This document shows, piece by piece, positions 1 through 6,164 of a stretch of DNA of 9,625 bases. Where the stretch lies: contig JACPZR010000078.1 of NCBI GenBank assembly GCA_016195395.1, forward strand, positions 1-9,625. The letters run 5' to 3'. Under the pieces are notes generated by a model. It was not told the origin of the DNA. It did no database searches and was given only the letters and a program-made list of their open reading frames with translations. Source of the stretch: Spirochaetia bacterium. Lineage in GTDB: Bacteria; Spirochaetota; Leptospirae; Leptospirales; Leptonemataceae. Made by a program: the position numbers and the translations under genes. Every line of letters begins with the position of its first letter. Within the stretch, counting starts at the first letter, position 1.

Positions 1-1
1 C

Positions 2-964
2 ATCACGGCCACGGGTGCGTTCGGCTCGGTGACAGATACGATCCGTGTTACTGTGGATGCAAGAGGCATTTATGCAGCAACGAGTTCAGGTCTTTCTATT
101 TCGAGAAACGGCGGCGCCAGTTACACGAACTACGCGGCCATCGGACTTGGAAGTAGTCCTCTCTATAGCGTGTACGTGTCGGGCGTAAATGTGTATGTTG
201 CCACAAACAACGGATTTTCCGTTTCTTCGGACGGCGGTGCAACCTTTACGAACTATACAACCGCGAACGGTCTGGGATCCAATACCTTCGGCGGCTGCGG
301 CGGCACCGGGTATGCCTTTGGCTCCGGGTCAAAGGTGTATGCAGCAACACCCAGTGGGATTTCCATTTCAGCCAACGGTGGGACCAACTTTACCAACTAC
401 ACAACAGCCAATGGACTTGGAAATAACACTACCTGCGGTGTTTATGCGGTCGGTTCAAATGTCTACGTTGCTACCATCGGGGGACTTTCGATCTCGACTG
501 ACGGCGGCGCAACTTATGCGAACCGTACAACCGCTGACGGATTGCTGAATAATCAGGTCATTGCCGTCTTCGTTGTGGGCACCACCGTCTATGCCGCGAC
601 CGCCGGCGGATTGTCCATCTCGACAGACGGCGGAACCACTTTCACATTGAACCGAACGACAGCGGACGGGCTGGGAAGCAACTCGACGAGTTCTGTGTAC
701 GTATCAGGAAGCAACGTCTACGTAGGAACCACAGGGTCCGGCCTATCAGTTTCCACAAACGGCGGCACGAGCTTCACCAACTACACGACCGCGAACGGAC
801 TCCCCGACAACCAGATACGCGGCGTATTTGCGATGGGATCCACAGTGTACGCGGGGACGTTCAACGGCCTTGGAGTCTCAACGAACGGCGGCGTCAGCTA
901 TGCGCCATACACAACGGCGAACGGCTTGGGCAACAATAACATGTTCAACGTCATGGCGCAGTAA
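2..964 (+). CDS. Asp-box/regulator-propeller repeat protein, 5' end missing
   Basis: This is the C-terminal part of a probable secreted or surface beta-propeller protein. The reading frame is open to the left edge, so the GTG at 29 is not taken as the start. Seven tandem units of about 42 residues are visible. Each has a strand such as VYVAT, then GLSIS, then an Asp-box-like turn (S-x-[DN]-G-G-x-[TS]-[FY]), then NYTTANGL with a short linker. Counting from the valine at 29 as residue 1, the turn Asp/Asn residues fall near 27, 68, 116, 158, 200, 244 and 286. Asp-box (BNR) and two-component-regulator propeller (Reg_prop) repeats build six- to eight-bladed propellers, and seven units would fill one. 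No catalytic residues, enzyme domain or C-terminal anchor are visible, and the protein ends a few residues after the last repeat. The function is unknown; binding of ligand or partner is a family-level guess. Confidence 0.85.
   Translation: MTATGAFGSVTDTIRVTVDARGIYAATSSGLSISRNGGASYTNYAAIGLGSSPLYSVYVSGVNVYVATNNGFSVSSDGGATFTNYTTANGLGSNTFGGCGGTGYAFGSGSKVYAATPSGISISANGGTNFTNYTTANGLGNNTTCGVYAVGSNVYVATIGGLSISTDGGATYANRTTADGLLNNQVIAVFVVGTTVYAATAGGLSISTDGGTTFTLNRTTADGLGSNSTSSVYVSGSNVYVGTTGSGLSVSTNGGTSFTNYTTANGLPDNQIRGVFAMGSTVYAGTFNGLGVSTNGGVSYAPYTTANGLGNNNMFNVMAQ
65..955 (+). repeat. Seven tandem ~126-bp coding repeats
   Basis: Seven in-frame copies of a unit of about 42 codons lie head to tail within the propeller gene. 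Spacing between equivalent Asp/Asn codons is 41, 48, 42, 42, 44 and 42 codons. The third unit is lengthened by a Gly/Cys-rich insert (about 290-315). Recurrent DNA words include versions of acnggcggcnc around the Asp-box turn and acaacngcnaacggnctngg around TTANGL. Conservation is higher in protein than in DNA, so the repeats are diverged but could still recombine. Confidence 0.85.
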
Positions 965-1027
965 GAGCGGTGTCACCTCTGGCAGGCAGCAATCCCGCGA
1001 AAAACGTCCCCACCGTATAACGCTTGT

Positions 1028-1468
1028 CTAAAGAAACGGGTCTTGGCCAACCGTTGTCCGCGCGAATGCAAGACGAATCAACAAGTACGTAAACAGCCCG
1101 ATCGGTCCAAACATGAATGTAAGAAACTGCGCGGGAAGAATGATCCAGCGCGATATGTTGTTTTTCAAAGCGTTGGCCGATATCCAGCTCCCTACAAACA
1201 AGTCGAATGCAAGATAGTGCACCCAACCTGCAAGCAGAGCGTACGGATTCTGAAACAGCAGCGCAACGCCTTCCAAGCTGCTGAAGTTTCCGGAAGATGA
1301 TCCCATGCCGGTGCTGAGCGCAAACGCATAGACGCCCGCAAATACCAGTGAACTCATGATTGTCACCGTAACGACGCGGACATATTTCCAGCGGGGAAAG
1401 AGCACGAGTAGAATCCATGCCGACGCCGCCAGTGGATTCGCTATTTGAAAAATCTGTGAAGCATTCAT
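1028..1468 (-). CDS. ABA4-like (DUF4281) family membrane protein
   Basis: This 146-residue protein has four hydrophobic segments (about 13-25, 32-52, 76-97 and 107-132). Its strongest signature is the stretch at 81-96, GWVHYLAFDLFVGSWI, followed by PAQFLTFMFGPIGLF at 112-126. I recognise these as hallmarks of the ABA4-like/DUF4281 family. The plant member ABA4 is needed for neoxanthin formation in plastids; the role of bacterial members is not established. The start at 1468 is supported by GGAGAGG at 1474-1480. It follows the eight-helix membrane protein with a 47-bp gap on the same strand, so the two are probably co-transcribed from the promoter facing the TetR gene. No carotenoid enzyme is visible in the window, so a pigment role would be speculation. 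The family call is fairly sure, the function is not. Confidence 0.8.
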   Translation of the reverse strand: MNASQIFQIANPLAASAWILLVLFPRWKYVRVVTVTIMSSLVFAGVYAFALSTGMGSSSGNFSSLEGVALLFQNPYALLAGWVHYLAFDLFVGSWISANALKNNISRWIILPAQFLTFMFGPIGLFTYLLIRLAFARTTVGQDPFL

Positions 1469-1515
1469 GTTTTCCTCTCCGACGTTGATGATTGTGATTC
1501 ATTGACTGCGCGGAA

Positions 1516-2445
1516 CTATACCGCCGCGCTCGGTCGTCTACGAGACTCTACCCGTGCCGAAACAAGCCCCCAAAACAAAACCACACCAGCACAGGCGTAG
1601 CCCGCCGCCGTTGCGGGGTCGATCCGATAAAATGGAATTCCGCGGAGAGCCTGGACAAGAAGAACGAGCACAACGATTCCGTAAGACCAAGTAAACGCGC
1701 GGACGATGATTGTCTGGCCCACCTCGGAAAGCCGGATGTGCATTGCAAGAAGTGCAAAGAGCGGAATCAACTGCATGGCATGAAGTCCCACAAAATGGCT
1801 GATCCTAAGGTCGCCGCCGGTCAGACTCCAACCAAACAACACCAAGCCGGGACCATCCTGTGGCGCGCCGATGCTGTGGCCGGTGGCGTACGGCTGCCCA
1901 GATGGACTGAGCTGGATGGGGCCGTTGAAGCCTGGCACCGTCATGAAAAAAGCGACGGCCATACCGACCGCGGCCACGATCATCCCTCCTTTCACGGCCG
2001 CCTGAACGGGACCGCGGAACGTGCGGTCACGAAGGAGAGTGACGGCAGTCACAACATGCGCAATCCACAAAATCGTGATGCTGGCACCCATCAGAGAGAA
2101 GACCGCGCCATTGAAAGCGGAGTCAATATTGAAATGACTCTGTACGCCACGGCCCGCCTGGCCAACAATGCAGACCATTTCGATTAAACCCATGAGAGCG
2201 ATGATCCAGGAGACAATTCTAGCCCTGCGCCTCTGCTGCAGGAATTGCAGCAACCAGAGGAGTGTGGCCGAATAGAGGGAAATGGAAACCGCGAACTTCA
2301 TCGGTTTGATCCACACCGGCTGTCCTGTGACAAGCCTCTCATCCATGAATGCGAGAGGAAGGAGGGTTGCGAGCAGGATCGCGTTGTAAACAACACTCCA
2401 CGCCAGCGGAGGGTTCGTCCGCCACCAATGCATGATTCTTTCCAT
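1516..2445 (-). CDS. Eight-helix membrane protein of unknown function
   Basis: This 309-residue integral membrane protein has about eight hydrophobic segments (near 14-33, 48-69, 77-96, 112-137, 153-171, 216-236, 252-268 and 280-297) and a basic C-terminus. Conspicuous features are WIKPMKFAVS at 45-54 after the first helix, QAGRGVQSHFN at 96-106, a polar Pro/Gly-rich loop at 171-200, and ISHFVGLHAMQ at 215-225 with His217 and His222 in one helix. Paired histidines could bind metal or haem, but that is inference. I chose the ATG at 2445 rather than the upstream start at 2541 because a strong GGAGGAG lies at 2449-2455 and the upstream extension would overlap the tetR coding region. It is the first gene of a likely two-gene operon with the ABA4-like gene and is divergent from the TetR regulator, its probable repressor. 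I do not recognise the family. Confidence 0.85.
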   Translation of the reverse strand: MERIMHWWRTNPPLAWSVVYNAILLATLLPLAFMDERLVTGQPVWIKPMKFAVSISLYSATLLWLLQFLQQRRRARIVSWIIALMGLIEMVCIVGQAGRGVQSHFNIDSAFNGAVFSLMGASITILWIAHVVTAVTLLRDRTFRGPVQAAVKGGMIVAAVGMAVAFFMTVPGFNGPIQLSPSGQPYATGHSIGAPQDGPGLVLFGWSLTGGDLRISHFVGLHAMQLIPLFALLAMHIRLSEVGQTIIVRAFTWSYGIVVLVLLVQALRGIPFYRIDPATAAGYACAGVVLFWGLVSARVESRRRPSAAV

Positions 2446-2480
2446 ACTCTCCTCCCGTCTGCTTGACCTGCAAGCCAGCA

Positions 2481-2499
2481 ATGTAGACACTGTATACAT
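2481..2499. promoter_or_regulatory. 19-bp palindrome, probable TetR operator
   Basis: ATGTAGACACTGTATACAT reads as ATGTA-n-ACA-n-TGT-n-TACAT. Apart from the central base, only one symmetric pair breaks the dyad. It lies in the divergent gap between the TetR gene and the membrane-protein gene and overlaps the TetR start codon (2498). TetR-family proteins bind dyads of about this size, often in such gaps. On the minus strand, TATACA (2491-2496) lies 18 bp after TTGGTT (2515-2520) and could be the -10/-35 of the divergent operon, so bound repressor would block it. Confidence 0.65.
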
Positions 2500-3160
2500 G
2501 CCGAGGACGAAGTCAACCAAAAAAGTAGTCACTGTCAACATTGAAGGCAGAAAGAAGAATCCCAGACCCTACCACCACGGAGATCTTGGGGTTGCGGTAT
2601 TGGAGCACGCGGATGAAATGCTCGAGCGGGTGGGAATTGAAAACCTGAGCCTCCGTGACATCGCTGCGAGCTTGGGTGTCAGCCATGCGGCCCCGTACAG
2701 GCATTTTCCCCGCAAGCTGGACCTCCTGTTTGCCTTGGCAGAGCGCGGTTTTGACGCCCTTGGGGATGCCATGCATGAAGCTTCCAAGGCGCCCACACCC
2801 AGAGACCGATTTGAAATGTCCGGGCTTTTGTATGTGAGGCTGGCCGTCCAGCACCCGGTGCGAACGCATCTTATGTTCTCCAGTACGATTGTGTGTGAGG
2901 ACGCGCCGCAGTCGCTTCAGGCGGCGGGGACACGCGCCTTTCAGGGTTTGCTGTCCATCATCGAGGACGGGCAAAGGGACGGAGCGTTTACGACTGCTGC
3001 ACCGGCGCAGACGTTGGCCGTTGCAGCTTGGAGCACAGTGCATGGTATTGCGTCGCTCGTGTCCGGCGGCCAATTGAACCAGGCAGTGAAGGCAGGAGGG
3101 GACAACTTCATTCGATCCGTCCTTGATCAGTTGTTTCAAGGTGTGCGGGCGCCGGAATGA
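2498..3160 (+). CDS. TetR family transcriptional regulator (WHG-domain type)
   Basis: This 220-residue protein has an N-terminal TetR DNA-binding domain. PYHHGDL at 24-30 opens the first helix, and the helix-turn-helix is SLRDIAASLGVSHAAPYRHF at 51-70. The C-terminal half carries the WSTVHG signature (178-183) typical of the WHG-type TetR ligand domain (TetR_C_33). The gene diverges from the two-gene membrane operon, and the near-perfect dyad at its start suggests it represses that operon and itself. The effector is unknown. The ATG at 2498 is preferred because residues before it are poorly TetR-like; the alternative is the in-frame ATG at 2432. Neither has a Shine-Dalgarno sequence, so translation may be leaderless. 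The esterase gene follows after 49 bp and may be co-transcribed. Confidence 0.9.
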   Translation: MPRTKSTKKVVTVNIEGRKKNPRPYHHGDLGVAVLEHADEMLERVGIENLSLRDIAASLGVSHAAPYRHFPRKLDLLFALAERGFDALGDAMHEASKAPTPRDRFEMSGLLYVRLAVQHPVRTHLMFSSTIVCEDAPQSLQAAGTRAFQGLLSIIEDGQRDGAFTTAAPAQTLAVAAWSTVHGIASLVSGGQLNQAVKAGGDNFIRSVLDQLFQGVRAPE

Positions 3161-3209
3161 GAAAAAGATACGATGGTTGACGAATTATGAGCCTGGTGCC
3201 CGCTACGGC

Positions 3210-4151
3210 ATGCGGCTTTCGTGGGTCAAACAATTCCGACATGTGGGCGCCATTTGCGCGCTGGCCGCGCTGAACCCCAACTGCTTTCTGGCGTATCGCC
3301 TGGCAACGGCTGACTCCAAGCTCCGGGAAATCTCCATCCACGACGAAGTAAGACGTTATATCCTGCATGTCCCCGTATCTTATACAAAAACTAAACCGAC
3401 CGCATTGTTTGTGGTGCTTCACGGCGGCGGCGGCAACGGGAGAAACGCTGAAGAGATGACAGGCTTTACGGAGAAGTCAGAGAAGGAAGGCTTCCTGGTA
3501 TTGTATCCCTATGGAACCGGCCGCTTTGACACGCGCTTCTTAACCTGGAATGCGGGGAACTGCTGCGGGCGCGCGCTCGATCTCCAGAAGAACGACGTCG
3601 AGTTCATCCGGCAGTTGATCCTGTTTGTCAAGAATGCCTATAACGTTGATGAGAACCGCATCTATGCAACCGGAATGTCCAACGGCGGCATGATGGCGTA
3701 TCGACTGGGCTGCGAGCTGTCTGAACTGATTTCGGGAATCGCTCCCGTAGCCGGAGCCATGAACGTTGACTGCAAACCAGCGCGCCCGGTCTCCGTCATC
3801 GCTTTTCACGGCAAAGCAGACAAACACGTGCGTTATGAGGGCGGCAAACCGGATGCGAGCGTTGATACTCACGCGCGCGTTGACAAATCAGTGGCGGACG
3901 CGGCGGCGTTCTGGGCAGGGCAGAACAAGTGCGGATCAACGCCCGCGCGCACAGACGTCAAAGGGCGCGTCAAACGGGACGCCTACGAATGCTCTGACGC
4001 CGGCCTCGAAGTCGTCTCCATTGAAGGGGAAGGTCATACGTGGCCGGGAGGCAAGAAGGGCTATTTTGGCGCCGATGAGCCCGCCACGGAAATTTCCGCC
4101 ACGGACGTCATGTGGGAGTTCTTCCAGACCCACCCGCGAAAGCGTCCGTAA
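3210..4151 (+). CDS. Secreted LpqC/PHB-depolymerase-family esterase
   Basis: This 313-residue alpha/beta hydrolase belongs to the family of PHB depolymerases, LpqC and feruloyl (CE1-like) esterases. A hydrophobic N-terminus (about 11-30) suggests export. The oxyanion strand ALFVVLHGGGG lies at 65-75 and the WNAGNCCG cysteine pair at 113-120. The nucleophile elbow is GMSNGG with Ser157, the acid is in FHGKADKHVRYEG (Asp204), and the catalytic His is in GEGHTWPGG (His276). All three triad residues are present, so it should be active on an ester; the substrate (polyhydroxyalkanoate, aryl ester or other) cannot be told from sequence. The frame is open upstream to a TTG at 3123 inside tetR. I chose the ATG at 3210 because it begins the signal-like segment, although its ribosome binding site is weak; the TTG at 3177 is an alternative. 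It is convergent with the next gene, 11 bp away. Confidence 0.88.
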   Translation: MRLSWVKQFRHVGAICALAALNPNCFLAYRLATADSKLREISIHDEVRRYILHVPVSYTKTKPTALFVVLHGGGGNGRNAEEMTGFTEKSEKEGFLVLYPYGTGRFDTRFLTWNAGNCCGRALDLQKNDVEFIRQLILFVKNAYNVDENRIYATGMSNGGMMAYRLGCELSELISGIAPVAGAMNVDCKPARPVSVIAFHGKADKHVRYEGGKPDASVDTHARVDKSVADAAAFWAGQNKCGSTPARTDVKGRVKRDAYECSDAGLEVVSIEGEGHTWPGGKKGYFGADEPATEISATDVMWEFFQTHPRKRP

Positions 4152-4162
4152 CGCGCGTCCGC

Positions 4163-4792
4163 CTAGATCCACCCGATTGCAATCAGTACGATGGTCGCAG
4201 GGATATTCACAACCCACAGCGCTGCGGGAACCATGATCTTCTTTTTGATATCCGGCACGTCGATCACGTAGTACGAGCCAAAGAAATAGAGAGAATACCC
4301 AAAGATTACGATCAAGGGAATGTTCGGGAAATTCCACCAGGAATAATTCCAGATCAAGACGTTGGCTTTGTTCAGAATGATCTCCACAAAAACGCAGAAC
4401 AGTGAATTGGCAGCCCCCAGGAACCATCGGTTCGGGATGCCGAGGATCTTCATATTCTTGTCCGGCGGCAGAAGCTTCCCGAACACAATGCCCAGAATGC
4501 AGAACATTAAGTAGGTTTCAATGTTCAATCCAACGAAAATCTGGTACGCTGTGGGGCCAACCTCTGTCCAGACGGCGGAGAACTGGGAGAAATGCAGAAA
4601 GAGCGAGTTGATGATTTCGAGCATCCAGTCGATCCCCGCAACGGTGACGCCCGCCAGAACCAAGTTCCAGTTCTTCCGCTCAATTTCAACGGAGTATACG
4701 TAAACAACCAGTGCAAACAGCGGGATTACATACCATTTAAACAGGGAAAGATCCCGCACCATAGACATTGCAATTTGCGATGATTCCAGCAT
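4163..4792 (-). CDS. Six-helix membrane protein of unknown function
   Basis: This protein of about 209 residues has six hydrophobic segments (near 18-36, 44-66, 92-108, 124-141, 157-176 and 187-208) separated by short loops. It is rich in Trp, Asn and Tyr near the helix ends, as in NWNLVLAG, GIDWMLEI and WNYSWWNFPN. Acidic residues inside otherwise hydrophobic stretches (Asp55, Glu59, Glu137) may have a function. The start is uncertain: the frame is open to a GTG at 4819, and ATGs lie at 4792, 4768 and 4762. A possible promoter on the minus strand, TTGACG (4821-4826) with TATGCA (4799-4804) 16 bp on, would put transcription start near 4792 and favour 4768 or 4762. It stands alone, convergent with the esterase gene. 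I do not recognise the family and offer no function. Confidence 0.75.
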   Translation of the reverse strand: MLESSQIAMSMVRDLSLFKWYVIPLFALVVYVYSVEIERKNWNLVLAGVTVAGIDWMLEIINSLFLHFSQFSAVWTEVGPTAYQIFVGLNIETYLMFCILGIVFGKLLPPDKNMKILGIPNRWFLGAANSLFCVFVEIILNKANVLIWNYSWWNFPNIPLIVIFGYSLYFFGSYYVIDVPDIKKKIMVPAALWVVNIPATIVLIAIGWI

Positions 4793-4832
4793 CCTTTTTG
4801 CATACGGGCCGGGCCCCACACGTCAACCACAA

Positions 4833-4946
4833 ATGGCGGCGTCTGCGTGTCCGCCCACGCACGTCCCGGCACGCAAGGCGCCAAAACTTGAAGAAACGAT
4901 TCTCTACGCCGAGTACGATAAACTCAACGCGACGCAGCGCTCCTAG
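4833..4946 (+). CDS. Possible 37-aa ORF or gene remnant
   Basis: The 169-bp gap between two minus-strand genes holds a short plus-strand ORF. Its last 22 residues, from APKLEETILYAEYDKLN to the stop, have the charged, balanced composition of real protein. The first part (MAASACPPTHVPARK) does not, and no clear ribosome binding site precedes the ATG. It may be a small protein, the tail of a decayed gene, or chance. No complete neighbouring gene is explained by it. Confidence 0.2.
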   Translation: MAASACPPTHVPARKAPKLEETILYAEYDKLNATQRS

Positions 4947-4961
4947 GACGACAGCGGACAA

Positions 4962-5414
4962 TCAGCAGCACCCGGATCCCACCTTCTGCACGCAACCTTC
5001 GCATTCTGTGTTCAAGGTATCCACAGCATCCCAAAACTCCCGACAGCTCACTTCCGTCAGCTCATTCGCTTTGCGGAGTTCATACCGATTGTAACACGGC
5101 CGGCATGAGCTGCTCGCGTGGATGCCAAAGCAGGCGGCCCTTGTTTCCGGTGGCAGGTCGAACCCTCCGGGCTTCAACGCATTGAATTTCCGGGAATCGA
5201 AATAGCAGGTGGCGCCCCAGCCGTCCTCACACTTCATGCAGTTTTCCGGCAACCTTGCGACACAGGCGTGGGTGGACGTGTACGTCGGCCGGGAAGCGGA
5301 CGGGTTCTTATGCGCATCGGAATCGGCATGCGGTACGCTGCACACAGTGATCATGGTGATCACGGACAACACGCCCGTCATCAGGCAGGAAGCAAGGAAA
5401 TCCGGCAAACGCAT
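4962..5414 (-). CDS. Exported cysteine-rich protein, 12 mature cysteines
   Basis: This 150-residue protein has a signal peptide: hydrophobic residues 5-25, with likely cleavage after SVPHA at residue 30. The mature part of about 120 residues has 12 cysteines (51, 59, 62, 70, 95, 104, 107, 124, 138, 141, 149 and 150). They include three CxxC pairs (CMKC, CRPC, CEGC) and a terminal Cys-Cys. None of the CxxC pairs is followed by His, so it is not a c-type cytochrome. Six disulfides or a metal site in the periplasm or outside are possible. I chose the ATG at 5414 because it gives a normal-length signal peptide. The frame is open to a GTG at 5471 that has a nearby AGGAG but would add 19 residues. 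It diverges from the vapBC pair and ends in a gap before the membrane-protein gene. The family is not recognised. Confidence 0.75.
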   Translation of the reverse strand: MRLPDFLASCLMTGVLSVITMITVCSVPHADSDAHKNPSASRPTYTSTHACVARLPENCMKCEDGWGATCYFDSRKFNALKPGGFDLPPETRAACFGIHASSSCRPCYNRYELRKANELTEVSCREFWDAVDTLNTECEGCVQKVGSGCC

Positions 5415-5506
5415 AGGCACGATCTCGGAAAATGTTGAAATTTTGTCTGCTACGAATCGTATCGCCGCCACCTTCTCCTGTATGAACGATAGGACGCTGA
5501 TTATGC

Positions 5507-5538
5507 TTGACGGTCATTCATACGATGGTTCATATCAT
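5507..5538 (+). promoter_or_regulatory. Possible vapBC promoter
   Basis: TTGACG at 5507-5512 resembles a -35 box and TATCAT at 5533-5538 resembles a -10 box (five of six bases). The 20-bp spacer is longer than the usual 16-18, so the pairing is doubtful. If it is real, transcription would begin near 5545, between the two candidate vapB start codons, giving an almost leaderless message. The -10 box sits in the centre of the operator. Confidence 0.3.
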
Positions 5539-5559
5539 GGTATGAACGCACATATGAAC
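5516..5559. promoter_or_regulatory. Nested palindrome with four half-sites, probable VapBC operator
   Basis: Two rightward TTCATA half-sites (5516-5522 and 5528-5534) face two TATGAAC half-sites (5541-5547 and 5553-5559). Neighbouring copies on each side are exactly 12 bp apart, and all four are symmetric about 5537.5. The inner pair forms the 20-bp dyad GTTCATATCATGGTATGAAC (18 of 20 bases symmetric). A fifth TATGAAC lies at 5481-5487. Ribbon-helix-helix antitoxins bind arrays of short repeated half-sites with their toxin to repress their own operon, which fits this arrangement. The candidate vapB ATGs at 5542 and 5554 lie inside half-sites. Confidence 0.7.
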
Positions 5560-5766
5560 GCAAAGACGCGCCGGGTCACGGCAAACATTCCGGTGGAACT
5601 GCTGGAGGATGCACAGTCCGTCACTCACGCCGGAATTACGGACACGCTCCTCTACGGCCTGGAGCTGGTGCGACGCCGCCAAGCGCTGGAGACTGCGCGG
5701 CAATTGAAAGGCCGTTTGAAAATTGCCGTTGATTTGGAGGTCAGCCGTGAGCGCGGTAGTAATTGA
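5554..5766 (+). CDS. vapB: VapB-like antitoxin, ribbon-helix-helix type
   Basis: This small protein of about 70 residues precedes a PIN-domain toxin gene and overlaps it by 20 bp, the standard antitoxin-toxin layout. The N-terminus, RRVTANIPVELLEDAQ, fits the DNA-contacting beta strand and first helix of a ribbon-helix-helix fold. The charged second half (LVRRRQALETARQL to the end) would be the toxin-wrapping segment. It should bind and inhibit VapC and, with it, repress the operon through the adjacent half-site array. The start is uncertain: ATGs at 5542 and 5554 are both in frame, both in the sequence ATGAACGCA, and neither has a Shine-Dalgarno sequence. I chose 5554 because the RHH strand begins six residues later; another ATG is at 5482. 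The antitoxin call rests on context plus a weak fold signature. Confidence 0.75.
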   Translation: MNAKTRRVTANIPVELLEDAQSVTHAGITDTLLYGLELVRRRQALETARQLKGRLKIAVDLEVSRERGSN

Positions 5767-6124
5767 TACATCTGCTTGGATCGAATATTTCCGCGGTGGC
5801 TGCCAAGAACTGGAGGATGCACTCGAGGGGGGTATGGCGTACCTGTCGCCTGTGGTGGCCTCGGAGCTGATGTCCGGTGTTCGAACAACAAAGGATCATC
5901 GGCACCTTCTGAACCTCATCGAAGTTCTTCCATTGTGCGCATGTCCGCTGGATCACTGGATTCGCACGGGGAACCTGCGCCGCGTATTGATGACTCGCGG
6001 GATCTCCGCCTCTACGCCGGACGCCCACCTTGCGCAGGCGACCATGGACCTTGGCGGCCGCCTGCTGACGCGCGACAGGATTTTCGAGAAGATGGCGCGC
6101 AAGATCAAGCTCACGTTAGCATGA
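5747..6124 (+). CDS. vapC: VapC-family PIN-domain toxin ribonuclease
   Basis: This 125-residue PIN-domain protein is of typical VapC length. The acidic metal-binding residues are in place: Asp7 in VVIDTSAWIEYF, Glu40 in SPVVASELMSG, Asp92 in STPDAHLAQA and Asp110 in LLTRDRIFEK. VapC toxins are magnesium-dependent endoribonucleases that cleave specific tRNAs or rRNA and stop translation; the target here is unknown. The GTG start at 5747 is chosen over the in-frame ATG at 5723. It has a perfect GGAGG at 5736-5740 six bases before it and begins just ahead of the first beta strand. It overlaps the antitoxin stop by 20 bp, implying translational coupling. The gene looks intact. It converges on the gene at 6165-6614 with 40 bp between. 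Confidence 0.92.
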   Translation: MSAVVIDTSAWIEYFRGGCQELEDALEGGMAYLSPVVASELMSGVRTTKDHRHLLNLIEVLPLCACPLDHWIRTGNLRRVLMTRGISASTPDAHLAQATMDLGGRLLTRDRIFEKMARKIKLTLA

Positions 6125-6164
6125 CGGCCGGGCGTGACTTATCCACCCCAGTGCGTCCGCATCT

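Noticed and set aside
965..1027. Terminator between the converging genes
   Set aside because: Only a 9-bp GGTG-T-CACC dyad is present with no T-run on either strand.
951..1502. Overlapping 183-codon minus-strand frame across the ABA4-like gene
   Set aside because: It is Arg/Cys/His-rich and lacks a ribosome binding site; the 146-codon frame in the same place has clear membrane segments and family motifs.
3210..3290. Lipoprotein signal in the esterase (LNPNC)
   Set aside because: The residues before the cysteine (Asn at -3 and -1, Pro at -2) do not fit even relaxed lipobox patterns.
4962..5414. c-type cytochrome based on CxxC motifs
   Set aside because: None of the three CxxC pairs is followed by His.
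5209..5541. Plus-strand extension upstream of vapB to 5209
   Set aside because: It runs antisense over the signal peptide and mature part of the cysteine-rich gene and does not read as a natural N-terminus for an RHH antitoxin.
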